Origin: Bacteroidales bacterium UBA1410
GTDB lineage: Bacteria; Bacteroidota; Bacteroidia; Bacteroidales; Dysgonomonadaceae
Assembly (NCBI GenBank): GCA_002305015.1
Contig: DBPW01000009.1
Span: 1-45,891, forward strand
Direction: 5' to 3'
DNA: 45,891 nt
Shown: piece after piece, positions 23,492 to 33,459 of the stretch
Position numbering within the stretch: the first letter of the stretch is position 1
Layout: each line of letters starts with the position of its first letter
Notes under the pieces: model-generated
Told to the model about the DNA's origin: nothing
Seen by the model: the letters and a program-made list of their open reading frames with translations, nothing else
The model's database searches: none
Position numbers and translations under genes: made by a program

Positions 23492-26032
23492 ATGATTGAT
23501 CAGGAAGAAAGAGTCATTCAGATTAACATTGAAGATGAGATGAAATCGGCATACATCGATTACTCGATGTCTGTCATTGTTTCCAGAGCACTACCCGATG
23601 TAAGAGATGGTTTTAAACCGGTTCACAGACGTATCCTTTTCGGCATGTACGAATTGGGCAATACATCGGATAAACCCCATAAAAAATCGGCCAGAATTGT
23701 AGGTGAAGTATTGGGAAAATACCATCCTCACGGCGATTCATCGGTTTATAATGCCATGGTGCGTCTGGCTCAAGACTGGAGCATGCGTTATCCGTTGGTC
23801 GACGGGCAAGGTAACATGGGAAGCATCGACGGGGATAGTCCGGCAGCCATGCGATACACCGAGGCACGACTCAACAAACTTGCCGAAGAAATGCTGCGCG
23901 ATATCGATAAAGACACCGTGGACTTTCAACTGAATTTTGATGATACACTTAATGAACCCACCGTACTTCCCACACGAATACCCAACCTGCTGATCAACGG
24001 CTCGGCAGGGATTGCGGTAGGAATGGCCACCAATATTGCTCCCCATAATTTGACGGAATGCATCGACGGCATCGTGGCTTATATCGACAACCGCGATATC
24101 GATGTCAAAGGTCTGATGCAATATATCAAGGCACCCGATTTTCCTACGGGAGGATACATCTATGGGTATCAGGGAGTAGAAGAGGCTTTTGAAACGGGAA
24201 GAGGACGAATCGTTATCCGCGGAAAAGCCGAAATTGAAACCGGGAAAACCCACGACCAAATCATTATTACGGAAATCCCTTATATGGTGAACAAAGCCGA
24301 ACTGATCAAGCATATTGCCGACTTGGTTACGGATAAAAAGATCGAAGGGATTTCGAATATCAACGACGAGAGCGATCGGCAAGGGATGCGCATCGTAGTC
24401 GATATAAAACGCGATGCCAATGCCAATGTCGTATTAAATAAACTCTTTAAACTCACGGCTTTGCAATCGTCGTTCAATGTAAACAATATTGCATTGGTAA
24501 AAGGACGTCCCCAACTGCTCAACCTGAAAGATATGATTGTGCAGTTTGTGGAACATCGGCATGAAGTGGTGATCAGAAGAACAAAATTCGACCTTAAAAA
24601 AGCGGAAGAAAGGGCGCATATTCTGGAAGGCTTGATTATTGCCTCTGACAATATTGACGAGGTAATTGCCATAATTCGAAGCTCAAGCAATCCGCAAGAG
24701 GCTATACAACGACTGGTCGATCGCTTTCAACTATCGGATATTCAGGCACGTGCCATAGTGGAAATGCGCTTGCGCCAGTTGACAGGACTGGAACAGGATA
24801 AGCTCCATGCCGAATATGAAGAGGTTAAAAAACAAATCGAATACTTAAAAGAAATTCTGAGCAACGATGACCTCTGCATGAAAGTCATCAAAGACGAACT
24901 GATCGAGATTAAAGAAAAATATGGCGACGCGCGCCGCTCAGAAATTATTTATTCGTCGGAAGAATTGAATCCAGAAGACTTTTATGCCGACGACGAAATG
25001 ATTATCACCATTTCGCACATGGGGTATATCAAACGTACGCCTTTATCGGAATTTCGCACGCAAAACAGGGGTGGGGTGGGGTCTAAAGGCTCCGAGACCC
25101 GTGACGAAGATTTTGTGGAATTTATTTATCCGGCTACCAACCACAACTACATGCTTTTCTTTACACAAAAGGGGAAATGTTATTGGTTGCGGGTTTACGA
25201 AATTCCCGAAGGTACCCGAACCTCAAAAGGAAGAGCCATACAAAATCTGTTGAATATCGACCCCGATGATGCCGTGACGGCTTTCGTTCGTGTGCCGGGA
25301 TTGGATGATGAAGCGTATATCAATTCGCATTACCTCCTTTTCTGCACCAAGCAGGGAATGGTGAAAAAAACGTTGCTGGAGGCTTACTCGCGTCCACGCC
25401 AAAATGGCGTAAATGCCATCACCCTCAATGAGGGCGACCAGGTGATATCGGTGCGGTTAACCGATGGAAACAAAGATGTTATATTGGCGAACAGAAACGG
25501 GCGCGCCATCCGGTTTCACGAATCGGGAGTACGACCGATGGGGCGTACGGCTGCCGGAGTGAAAGGGATGACGCTGGACGATGACGGCGAAGACTGCATT
25601 ATCGGGATGATTTGTATGGATCCGGATTCCGAAAATACCATATTGGTTGTTTCGGAACAAGGATACGGAAAGCGGACACACTTGAACGATGAGGATGGGG
25701 AACCGGTTTATCGAATCACCCAACGAGGTGGAAAAGGAATTAAAACACTGAATGTTACAGATAAAACCGGGAAATTGGTTGCTATCAAAAGCGTTACGGA
25801 TGATAATGATTTAATGATAATTAACAAATCGGGAATTGCTATACGCGTAAAAATTTCCGATATTCGCATCATGGGAAGAGCAACACAAGGGGTACGCCTC
25901 ATCAATTTGGATAAACGAAACGATGAAATTGCCTCTGTTTGTAAAGTTAATTCGGAAGATATGGAAGATAACGTAATTAACGAATTAAGCGATGATGCTG
26001 ATACTGAAAATATTAATGAATTGGAAGAATAA
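23492..26032 (+). CDS. gyrA: DNA gyrase subunit A
   Basis: Breakage-reunion subunit of gyrase, which introduces negative supercoils with GyrB. 846 residues. Catalytic Tyr122 in AAMRYTEARL; quinolone-determining region HPHGDSSVYNAMV, whose numbering matches E. coli exactly: Ser83 is the sensitive-type residue and position 87 is Asn. The winged-helix/tower part is followed by a C-terminal beta-pinwheel with the GyrA box QRGGKGIKT, which marks gyrase rather than topoisomerase IV ParC. Acidic tail ends in NELEE. gyrB is not in the window. The TPR gene starts 52 bases downstream, so it is probably in the same transcript. Confidence 0.97.
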   Translation: MIDQEERVIQINIEDEMKSAYIDYSMSVIVSRALPDVRDGFKPVHRRILFGMYELGNTSDKPHKKSARIVGEVLGKYHPHGDSSVYNAMVRLAQDWSMRYPLVDGQGNMGSIDGDSPAAMRYTEARLNKLAEEMLRDIDKDTVDFQLNFDDTLNEPTVLPTRIPNLLINGSAGIAVGMATNIAPHNLTECIDGIVAYIDNRDIDVKGLMQYIKAPDFPTGGYIYGYQGVEEAFETGRGRIVIRGKAEIETGKTHDQIIITEIPYMVNKAELIKHIADLVTDKKIEGISNINDESDRQGMRIVVDIKRDANANVVLNKLFKLTALQSSFNVNNIALVKGRPQLLNLKDMIVQFVEHRHEVVIRRTKFDLKKAEERAHILEGLIIASDNIDEVIAIIRSSSNPQEAIQRLVDRFQLSDIQARAIVEMRLRQLTGLEQDKLHAEYEEVKKQIEYLKEILSNDDLCMKVIKDELIEIKEKYGDARRSEIIYSSEELNPEDFYADDEMIITISHMGYIKRTPLSEFRTQNRGGVGSKGSETRDEDFVEFIYPATNHNYMLFFTQKGKCYWLRVYEIPEGTRTSKGRAIQNLLNIDPDDAVTAFVRVPGLDDEAYINSHYLLFCTKQGMVKKTLLEAYSRPRQNGVNAITLNEGDQVISVRLTDGNKDVILANRNGRAIRFHESGVRPMGRTAAGVKGMTLDDDGEDCIIGMICMDPDSENTILVVSEQGYGKRTHLNDEDGEPVYRITQRGGKGIKTLNVTDKTGKLVAIKSVTDDNDLMIINKSGIAIRVKISDIRIMGRATQGVRLINLDKRNDEIASVCKVNSEDMEDNVINELSDDADTENINELEE

Positions 26033-26084
26033 TACATGATATAGAAATTTCAAGAAATTAATTAATCGATTAAAAATAAGTAAA

Positions 26085-27362
26085 ATGAAAAAATTTCTTT
26101 TTTTTACCTTGATAGCAGTCTTTTCAGTGGGCACCGGGTTTGCCCAAAAAAGAGTGTTGAAAGATGCTAAGCGCGCTCTCGACAGCAATAATCTGGAAGA
26201 AGCACGAACATTGATTAAACAGGCAATCACTCATCCCGAAACCGCCAATGATCCGGAAACATGGAAACTATTCGGCGATATCGGAAACAAGGCTTTCGAT
26301 AACGAAAGAATGAATCAGATGTTGGGAAAACCGGCAAATGAAAAAGTGATGTACGATGGCTTATTGGAGTGTTACAAACCTTATCTTAAAGCAGATTCCT
26401 TAGCTCAGTTGCCTGACGAAAAAGGTAAGGTGAGAAACAAGGTAAGAAAAGATATTGCCTCCATTTTAAAAGCCAATCATCCGTTTTATATTAATGGGGG
26501 AGTTTATTATAACGAGCAAAAAGATTACGGCAAGGCAGCCGATTTTTTCGAAATATACTGGGATATACCCACCTTGCCGATGTTTGAAGAAGAAAAGGGA
26601 GCTTTCAACTTAGACAGTACCTATCAAATCATTAAGTATTATGCCATTATCACGTCCATTCAGGCCAACGATCACGATAGGGCGCTAAGACTGATTCAAC
26701 GGGCCATCAACGAACCTTTCATTGAAAACAGTGCTTATAAATTGAGCGATCTATACGAATTATTGGCAAGCGAATATCTGCAGGTGGGAGATAGTACCAA
26801 ATATATGGAAGTGCTTTATGAAGGTGCAGAAAAATTCCCGGGAAGTAAATATTTTATTCCTAATCTGATCAATATATTCATTCGCCAAGGTGAACACGAA
26901 AAAGCAATGGAATATTTGGATAAAGCCATAGCCAATGATCCGAAGAATGCATGTGATCTGAATAGTGTGAAAGCAGCCTTGCTGGTGGAAAGGAAAAATT
27001 ATGCCGATGCTGAGGCCGAATACAAGAAAGCATTAGCTCAAGATCCGAATTGTGAACGAGCATTGGAGGGACTGGCTGTGAATTACATTCTCCAGGCACA
27101 GGATTTGAAAGAGAAAACAGCAACTTTGACTGACCGACAACAGCAAATTGAAAACGATAAAAAAACGTTGGAATTTTATCAGAAAGCGTTGCCATTATTG
27201 GAAAAATATACAGAAATGCTGAAAGCTCGTAACGCAGGCGAATCCGAAATCAATTCTGCATTATTAAAATTAAGAAACGTATATTACAATTTAAGCCTTC
27301 TTGGAGTCGACAAATCAAAAGAACTGCAAGCAGTAGAAGCTGAATTGAATATCAAACAATAA
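26085..27362 (+). CDS. Exported tetratricopeptide-repeat protein
   Basis: A 425-residue protein with signal peptide (MKKFLFFTLIAVFSVGTGFAQ) and mostly helical repeats. Clear TPR pairs: LKDAKRALDSNNLEEARTLIKQAI (22-46), the KDYGKAADFFEIYWD unit (about 150), HDRALRLIQRAI (about 205), HEKAMEYLDKAIANDPKN (about 275) and YADAEAEYKKALAQDPNCERAL (about 305). A coiled stretch (340-390) follows. TPR proteins mediate protein contacts in the periplasm or at the outer membrane; partner unknown. A gene of this kind behind gyrA is, from memory, common in Bacteroidales, but a functional link to gyrase is unlikely. Confidence 0.88.
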   Translation: MKKFLFFTLIAVFSVGTGFAQKRVLKDAKRALDSNNLEEARTLIKQAITHPETANDPETWKLFGDIGNKAFDNERMNQMLGKPANEKVMYDGLLECYKPYLKADSLAQLPDEKGKVRNKVRKDIASILKANHPFYINGGVYYNEQKDYGKAADFFEIYWDIPTLPMFEEEKGAFNLDSTYQIIKYYAIITSIQANDHDRALRLIQRAINEPFIENSAYKLSDLYELLASEYLQVGDSTKYMEVLYEGAEKFPGSKYFIPNLINIFIRQGEHEKAMEYLDKAIANDPKNACDLNSVKAALLVERKNYADAEAEYKKALAQDPNCERALEGLAVNYILQAQDLKEKTATLTDRQQQIENDKKTLEFYQKALPLLEKYTEMLKARNAGESEINSALLKLRNVYYNLSLLGVDKSKELQAVEAELNIKQ

Positions 27363-27394
27363 AGCAACAATTAATTTGCTTAACAAAATCATTA

Positions 27395-27431
27395 AAGCGG
27401 CATCAAAAAGAAAGGGTGTCGCTTTTTTATT
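27395..27431 (+). terminator. Terminator of the gyrA-TPR transcript
   Basis: Stem AAAGCGGCA (27395-27403) / TGTCGCTTT (27418-27426) with one G-T pair, then T-run. The remaining gap to purM (27432-27789) holds no credible gene; I see only a short direct repeat AAAGCAACAT near 27650 and 27670 and the purM -7 box. Confidence 0.8.
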
Positions 27432-27735
27432 TTTTGCCTTCTTTGTTCGCGGCTTTATGGTTTCCGTTATGTCTATCCAAAAAGTTTGTTTTGTGAAAAG
27501 GGTAGAAAGCCGAGTTGTTTTTATCTGTTGGTCGTTTTTGCTGTACATCTCTGTAATACGATTAAACATAATGGGAATTATAATTATTATACTATAGAAT
27601 TCGTATTTTCCTTAAAACCCGCAAGTCTCTAAAACTTACACCACGCAGATAAAGCAACATCAGGCAGATGAAAGCAACATAATTTGAAATCACAAGCATT
27701 GTGAATGAAATCGCCCACGGATAATTTAAAAATAG

Positions 27736-27743
27736 TATCTTTG
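27736..27743 (+). promoter_or_regulatory. -7 box of the purM operon
   Basis: TATCTTTG, exact match, 46 bases before the start codon; no clear -33 box. Confidence 0.55.
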
Positions 27744-27789
27744 TAGCTGAATATTTCATACTGAATATACGAATAAAAAAACTCTCCAC

Positions 27790-28962
27790 ATGAACGAACA
27801 ACGTTATGATTTACGCGGCGTTTCTGCTTCAAAAGAAGATGTACATAATGCGATTAAAAATTTGGACAAAGGAATTTATCCAAAAGCTTTTTGCAAAATA
27901 ATTCCCGATATTTTAGGTGGAGATCCGGCTTATTGCAATATCATGCATGCAGACGGTGCCGGAACAAAATCATCGCTCGCTTACGTTTATTGGCGCGAAA
28001 CCGGCGATCTTTCCGTATGGAAAGGAATAGCCCAAGATGCCCTAATTATGAATATCGACGACTTACTATGCGTTGGTGCTGTCGATAATATTTTACTGTC
28101 ATCCACTATCGGGAGAAACAAAAATCTCATTCCCGGCGAAGTGATATCGGCTATCATAAATGGCACAAACGAATTATGCGAAGAACTATCGTCACTGGGT
28201 GTACATATTTATTCTACCGGTGGCGAAACGGCCGACGTAGGCGATCTGGTTCGAACAATTATGGTTGACAGCACCGTTACCTGCCGTATGAAACGTTGCG
28301 AGGTCATTGACAACGCAGCGATTCAAGCCGGCGATGTCATTGTGGGTCTATCATCATATGGACAAGCCACTTATGAAAAAGAATACAACAGCGGCATGGG
28401 CAGCAATGGGCTTACTTCGGCTCGACACGATGTGTTTGCCAACTATCTTGCCCAAAAATATCCGGAAAGTTACGATCCCGCCATTCCTCCTTCGTTGGTC
28501 TATGCAGGTAAATTGAAATTAACGGATGAAACGGGGATTCCGGGTATGAATGCCGGCAAACTGGTGCTATCCCCCACCCGCACCTATTCACCTATTATAT
28601 CATTGATTTTCAAAGAATTGCGAAATAATATTCACGGAATGGTTCATTGTACCGGTGGTGGACAAACAAAAATCCTACACTTTTTAGATGAGGGGCTCAG
28701 GGTTGTAAAAAACAATCTTTTCCCCATCCCCCCTCTTTTTTCGCTTATCCAACAACAATCGGGTACGGATTGGGAAGAAATGTACCGGGTTTTCAATATG
28801 GGACACCGAATGGAAATTTATCTCCCGGAGCCTTATGCCCAGCGTATTATCGAGATTTCGCGGTCGTTTAACGTGGATGCACAGATTGTAGGATATGTGG
28901 AAAAATCGGAGAAAAAAGAGTTGATCATAGCAAGCGAATTTGGAAGATTCATCTACAGCTGA
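27790..28962 (+). CDS. purM: Phosphoribosylformylglycinamidine cyclo-ligase (AIR synthase)
   Basis: Closes the imidazole ring of AIR from FGAM using ATP, fifth step of purine synthesis. 390 residues, the longer Bacteroidetes version. Motifs: RGVSASKEDV near the start, ADGAGTKSSLAY (glycine-rich ligand loop), QDALIMNIDDLLCVGA (conserved acidic helix), STGGETADVGDLVRT and later HCTGGGQTKI. First gene of a same-strand run with prfA (50 bases later), a barrel, a lipoprotein, pyrF and an HD protein. Confidence 0.94.
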   Translation: MNEQRYDLRGVSASKEDVHNAIKNLDKGIYPKAFCKIIPDILGGDPAYCNIMHADGAGTKSSLAYVYWRETGDLSVWKGIAQDALIMNIDDLLCVGAVDNILLSSTIGRNKNLIPGEVISAIINGTNELCEELSSLGVHIYSTGGETADVGDLVRTIMVDSTVTCRMKRCEVIDNAAIQAGDVIVGLSSYGQATYEKEYNSGMGSNGLTSARHDVFANYLAQKYPESYDPAIPPSLVYAGKLKLTDETGIPGMNAGKLVLSPTRTYSPIISLIFKELRNNIHGMVHCTGGGQTKILHFLDEGLRVVKNNLFPIPPLFSLIQQQSGTDWEEMYRVFNMGHRMEIYLPEPYAQRIIEISRSFNVDAQIVGYVEKSEKKELIIASEFGRFIYS

Positions 28963-29012
28963 TGGTGCCCGCTGATAAGAAAACCAACCAACAATCATTT
29001 TGAGTCGTATAT

Positions 29013-30098
29013 ATGGCAGAAAATTCATTATTAGATAAATTAGAACATTTAGTTGCTCGTTATGAGGAGGTTTCGACCTTAATTACTGATCCCGATGTGA
29101 TATCGGACATGAAACGTTTTGTGAAACTCAACAAAGAATACAGCGATTTGAAGAAAATTGTAGAGGCGCGAAACGAATTGAAAAAAACACTTGACGCCAT
29201 TCAGGAAGCCAAAACTATATTGGAGCATGAAACAGACGCCGATCTTCGGCAGTTGGCAAACGACGAACTAGCGATAAATACCGAAAAACTCCCCCGGTTG
29301 GAAGAGAAAATAAAAATGCTGCTGCTCCCCAGCGATCCCGACGATGCAAAAAATGTAGTCATGGAAATTCGTGCAGGTACAGGCGGTGATGAAGCTGCTA
29401 TTTTTGCCGGCGACTTATATAAAATGTACACCCGTTTTTGCGAAAGCAAAGGATGGAAGACGGAGGTGACTAGTTTTACGGAAGGAACAGCCGGAGGATT
29501 TAAGGAAATTATTTTTACGGTTACCGGTGAAAATGTATATGGAACATTGAAATACGAATCGGGTGTACATCGGGTACAACGCGTTCCGGCTACCGAAACA
29601 CAAGGGCGTGTGCACACTTCTGCTGCCACGGTTGCCGTTCTTCCCGAGGCTGAAGAATTTGATGTTGAACTCAATCCGGCCGATATCGAGTTCCATACTG
29701 CCAGGTCGAGCGGCGCAGGAGGTCAAAATGTGAATAAAGTGGAGACCAAAGTGCAGCTCACGCACAAACCCACAGGAATCGTTGTGGTATCGCAACAAGC
29801 ACGTTCCCAACTGCAAAATAGGGAAATTGCCATGCAAATGCTTCGAACAAAACTATACGATATAGAACTTACAAAACGGCGCGAAGAAATTGCAACCCGC
29901 CGCAAAACCATGGTTTCTACGGGCGATCGTTCTGCAAAAATTCGCACCTACAATTATCCGCAAGGACGCGTTACCGATCACCGAATCAATTTCACACTCT
30001 ACAATTTATCGTCCTTTATGGACGGAAATATCCAACCCCTGATCGATCAATTAACCATCAGCGAAAATGCAGAACGCATGAAAGAAACCGAAATATAA
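29013..30098 (+). CDS. prfA: Peptide chain release factor 1
   Basis: Class I release factor that reads UAA and UAG and triggers peptide release. 361 residues. N-terminal helical domain (1-110), GTGGDEAAIFAGDLYKMY block, codon-reading P-A-T tripeptide in RVPATETQGRVHTSAA (RF1-type rather than the SPF of RF2), and catalytic GGQ in SSGAGGQNVNKVETKV. The C-terminal RTYNYPQGRVTDHRINFTLY is intact. Start ATG at 29013 gives the expected MAENSLLDKLE. No frameshift, as usual for RF1. Confidence 0.96.
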   Translation: MAENSLLDKLEHLVARYEEVSTLITDPDVISDMKRFVKLNKEYSDLKKIVEARNELKKTLDAIQEAKTILEHETDADLRQLANDELAINTEKLPRLEEKIKMLLLPSDPDDAKNVVMEIRAGTGGDEAAIFAGDLYKMYTRFCESKGWKTEVTSFTEGTAGGFKEIIFTVTGENVYGTLKYESGVHRVQRVPATETQGRVHTSAATVAVLPEAEEFDVELNPADIEFHTARSSGAGGQNVNKVETKVQLTHKPTGIVVVSQQARSQLQNREIAMQMLRTKLYDIELTKRREEIATRRKTMVSTGDRSAKIRTYNYPQGRVTDHRINFTLYNLSSFMDGNIQPLIDQLTISENAERMKETEI

Positions 30099-30128
30099 AA
30101 CGATTCACCATTACATACTATTTTTCCA

Positions 30129-30851
30129 ATGAAACAAAAAATCTTACTTCTGTTGTGTACCGTGATGGGGAGCTTTTCCATTTTATCGGCACAAATAGAA
30201 AAACCGAGTCCCCGCCTACGTTTTAGCACATCCGGCTGCTTGGGATACCAAACAGCAGAAGGAAATTCGAGCAGCACCGCGTTTGTCAATCAAGAGAAGA
30301 TAGACAAGTTTGCCAACGATCTTCGATGGACAAAAACCCTAAATGCCGATGGACATTACCTTTTTAAATCCAATTGGGGACTAGGGTTGAAATATCTGCT
30401 CAACACCTCTTCTTCCGAGGCAGAAGATGTGATCATGGCTGCCGACGACAACATCCACTATCTTGTCGGAAATATTTCGGAATCGCTCTATATTAATTAT
30501 ATAGGCCTTTCTTTTTGCGGCTATTTGCCATTGGAAATCGATCGGAAAATGATGATGCTGTTTTCCGTTTCCGGTGGCTATGCCCATTTAAGGGATGAAA
30601 GCAAAATAGTAATGGTCAATTACTTGTATACCGGCGGAACGTTTGCTGCAAATTACGAGTTTGGGGTTGATTATTGCCTTAATTCCCATATTTCTTTGGG
30701 AGTAACGGCGAGCTTTTTTTCGGGTAATTTCTACACTATCAACGTGAACGATGGATTCGAAACAAAAGAAGTGAAATTAGATTCGGATACCCGGATCAAT
30801 GCCTCCAACATGAATTTAGGGATGGGAATTCGCTATTATATAAACCAATAA
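30129..30851 (+). CDS. Putative outer-membrane beta-barrel protein
   Basis: Not a family I can name. 240 residues: signal peptide to ILSAQ (about 22), then alternating hydrophobic/polar strands rich in Gly and aromatics (RLRFSTSGCLGYQT, WGLGLKYLLNTSS, YINYIGLSFCGYLPL, MLFSVSGGYAHL, TFAANYEFGVDYCL, HISLGVTASFFSG) and a last strand NMNLGMGIRYYINQ with aromatic residues near its end. It starts 30 bases after prfA and ends 3 bases before the lipoprotein gene, so these two are surely co-transcribed and probably work as a pair at the outer membrane. Confidence 0.65.
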   Translation: MKQKILLLLCTVMGSFSILSAQIEKPSPRLRFSTSGCLGYQTAEGNSSSTAFVNQEKIDKFANDLRWTKTLNADGHYLFKSNWGLGLKYLLNTSSSEAEDVIMAADDNIHYLVGNISESLYINYIGLSFCGYLPLEIDRKMMMLFSVSGGYAHLRDESKIVMVNYLYTGGTFAANYEFGVDYCLNSHISLGVTASFFSGNFYTINVNDGFETKEVKLDSDTRINASNMNLGMGIRYYINQ

Positions 30852-30854
30852 GCC

Positions 30855-32600
30855 ATGAAAAAGAGAATATATTACATAGCACTCGTTGCAATGTTGTTTA
30901 TTTCGGCATGCAGCAACGATTTTCTTGACGAAAATAAGAAAGAGATTGACATCTATACGTTGAATGCTCCCCTATTTCTTGAACAGACAACCGATTTTAT
31001 TGAAGTATCCATCACGCTACCTGAGCTTAAAAACAAATCGCTTCATGTTTTTCAATATCCAAAAATGATTCATTTCGATTCTTTTGACTTTCAAACAGAC
31101 GAAACCGGACTGCTGAAAATGAAAATAAAGGCAGATAATCTTTTCCACCTGCCGGCTAGCGACACACCTTACAACGGCGGTAACATTGTGTTGAATGTCA
31201 AAGATATGGGATTCATGGCAATACATTTGTTTTTTATCAACTATGGAAATCCGAAATTAGCGTTCATTGACACCACTTTTGAGTGGGGATTCAACCGGGA
31301 AGAAAAAATTTTCAGCATATCCAACGCCAACTACGACAGTTATTTGGTATACAGAATTGTGGAATATCCCGATTGGATAACGATTACGAGCGAAAGTGCG
31401 ACTAATGAGGAAGGTTATGCGGTGTTGCCGGGAGGTACAACCGGCAATGATTATTCTATGCACGTCAATACCCACGGATTAGCACCGGGCGAATATTCGG
31501 GGAAAATCACCATAGAAAGCAACGATAAAGAACATCCTCTTTCTCAAATTGAGGTGAAAGTCCGCGTGAGCGATCCCAAAAACATGTATGCAATCGAAGG
31601 CACGGTAAAAGATTGCGAATTCGATAAAAATCGCAACATCCTGTATATTGCCACCGCTCAACCCGATAAAATTCTTGTATACGATACCGATAACGGCATG
31701 AAAGTAACTCAATACGATTTGCCCGGCAACACCCATTGCCTCACCTTATCGGAAAACGGTCAATATGTGTTGGTCGGTCAGGATAAACAATTGAGCGTAA
31801 TTAATTTATCCGACTTTTCGGAGAAAAGGATTCCGTTGGACTTCGATGTTGCCGATGTGGCAGACGGCGATAACGGATTTTATTATCTATCGAGTTACAA
31901 AGGCAACAACCTCAATGGTGATTTTTATTCCTATGAGATCTCGACAGGAACAATGACCCTCTCCAATTATTACACTGACCTTATTGAAGGCGACAGAATA
32001 GTGAAAGTGAAGGGTAAGCCCTGTCTTTTCACTACCCGCTCTGCTACTTCGCCGGGAGGAATTTATTGGATCGACATTTCGGAGGGGAAGCCCCAACTCC
32101 TACTTTATCGACATGAGGACACCAATAACAGGTTGTGGTATGCAGGAAACAGGTTATTTACCCGTTTAGGGTATCAATATTCCCTCACGAATGAAGAATT
32201 GTCCGAAAAAACCCGATTGGACAACCTGCCGAAAAATTCGAATCAGACCACTCTTCGTCGTTTCTTTTTAGGATTTGATGTTAATCCGCAAACAAAGAGC
32301 ATCTGGGGTTCAGGCTATTTTGAAGTTCAACAGGTTGATTCCAAACCACTTATTTCCCGGGAATACAAAATAATCGAATGGGACCTGAATACCCTGGAAA
32401 TAAAAAGAACGGTCGAACCCTCGTATTACGATACAGTTTATAATGGAAAAACAAATGAGTATGCCACTCTGCCTCACTATATATTCACTAATAGTCGGGG
32501 AGAGAAAATGTATCTCGTAAAAAATATTTATACCAAAGAAGGTTTCGAAATTAAAGAACAGGATAAATGGCTTATCGAAGTAACCGATTTAAAAAATTGA
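30855..32600 (+). CDS. Lipoprotein with Ig-like domain and beta-propeller repeats
   Basis: A 581-residue protein with lipobox (LFISACSN, Cys19). Residues about 30-135 form an unassigned beta domain. Residues about 140-240 resemble a BACON/HYDIN-type Ig domain: PDWITITSESA, VNTHGLAPGEYSGKITIESND, IEVKVRVSDP. From 245 onward blades of a YncE/YVTN-like propeller appear: RNILYIATAQPDKILVYDT, NTHCLTLSENGQYVLVGQD and similar; the later blades are less regular. Such domains bind proteins or glycans at the surface. It is tightly sandwiched: 3 bases after the barrel gene and 3 bases before pyrF. Function unknown. Confidence 0.75.
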   Translation: MKKRIYYIALVAMLFISACSNDFLDENKKEIDIYTLNAPLFLEQTTDFIEVSITLPELKNKSLHVFQYPKMIHFDSFDFQTDETGLLKMKIKADNLFHLPASDTPYNGGNIVLNVKDMGFMAIHLFFINYGNPKLAFIDTTFEWGFNREEKIFSISNANYDSYLVYRIVEYPDWITITSESATNEEGYAVLPGGTTGNDYSMHVNTHGLAPGEYSGKITIESNDKEHPLSQIEVKVRVSDPKNMYAIEGTVKDCEFDKNRNILYIATAQPDKILVYDTDNGMKVTQYDLPGNTHCLTLSENGQYVLVGQDKQLSVINLSDFSEKRIPLDFDVADVADGDNGFYYLSSYKGNNLNGDFYSYEISTGTMTLSNYYTDLIEGDRIVKVKGKPCLFTTRSATSPGGIYWIDISEGKPQLLLYRHEDTNNRLWYAGNRLFTRLGYQYSLTNEELSEKTRLDNLPKNSNQTTLRRFFLGFDVNPQTKSIWGSGYFEVQQVDSKPLISREYKIIEWDLNTLEIKRTVEPSYYDTVYNGKTNEYATLPHYIFTNSRGEKMYLVKNIYTKEGFEIKEQDKWLIEVTDLKN

Positions 32601-32603
32601 GCA

Positions 32604-33434
32604 ATGAATAAACAACAATTATTTCAACACATTCAAAAAAAACAATCCTTTCTGTGTGTCGGATTGGATACCGATTTAAAAAAAATTCCCGAGCATCTGC
32701 TGGAGAGCGATGATCCCCTATATGCTTTCAACAAAGCCATAATCGATGCAACGGCGCCCTACTGTGTGGCTTACAAACCCAACGTGGCATTTTACGAAGC
32801 ATTAGGCGATAAAGGTTGGATGGCTTTCGAAAAAACGGTAGCGTATATCAGGCAGCGTTATCCCGATCAGTTTATCATTGCCGATGCCAAACGGGGCGAT
32901 ATCGGGAACACCGGCGAAATGTATGCCCGTTTCTATTTCAATGATATGAAAGTGGATGCCGTAACCGTTTCTCCCTACATGGGCGAAGATAGTGTGAAGC
33001 CTTTCCTCCTTTATCCGCAACATCATGTCATTCTGTTGGCATTGACCTCCAACAAAGGCGCTCATGATTTTCAGCTCACCGAAGATTGCAACGGCGAGCG
33101 GTTGTTTGAAAAAGTGCTCCGCATCTCCCAAACGTGGGCTTCAGACGAACAAATGATGTATGTGGTTGGTGCCACCCAAGGCCATTTGTTTGAGGATGTC
33201 CGCAAAATTGTACCCCATCATTTTCTACTTGTTCCGGGTATCGGCGCCCAAGGAGGATCGTTGGAAGAAGTGTGTAAATACGGCATGAACAGCCTGTGTG
33301 GATTGCTGGTAAATTCATCGCGTGCCATCCTGTATGCCGATTCTTCCGAAGATTTTGCGGATGCTGCTCATGATGAAGCAAAAAAGTTGCAACAGCAAAT
33401 GGCTGACATGCTGACTAACTATTTGGTTAAATAA
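32604..33434 (+). CDS. pyrF: Orotidine-5'-phosphate decarboxylase (long form)
   Basis: Last step of UMP synthesis. 276 residues, the longer type-2 subfamily (OMPdecase PF00215, mycobacterial/Bacteroidetes-like) rather than the 230-residue E. coli type. Motifs: CVGLDTDLKKIP with the first aspartate, AYKPNVAFYEALG, and the catalytic network Asp94-Lys96-Asp99 in IIADAKRGDIGNTG. VTVSPYMGEDSVKPF and VPGIGAQGGS (phosphate grip) follow. It starts 3 bases after the lipoprotein stop, so it depends on that transcript. Confidence 0.95.
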   Translation: MNKQQLFQHIQKKQSFLCVGLDTDLKKIPEHLLESDDPLYAFNKAIIDATAPYCVAYKPNVAFYEALGDKGWMAFEKTVAYIRQRYPDQFIIADAKRGDIGNTGEMYARFYFNDMKVDAVTVSPYMGEDSVKPFLLYPQHHVILLALTSNKGAHDFQLTEDCNGERLFEKVLRISQTWASDEQMMYVVGATQGHLFEDVRKIVPHHFLLVPGIGAQGGSLEEVCKYGMNSLCGLLVNSSRAILYADSSEDFADAAHDEAKKLQQQMADMLTNYLVK

Positions 33435-33459
33435 ACTTTTAGGTTCTAAAATCGATATT

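Noticed and set aside
27376..27597. 73-codon frame after the TPR gene, and a 69-codon minus-strand frame at 27592-27801
   Set aside because: The first contains the terminator hairpin and the second covers the purM promoter; both are hydrophobic by AT-richness only.
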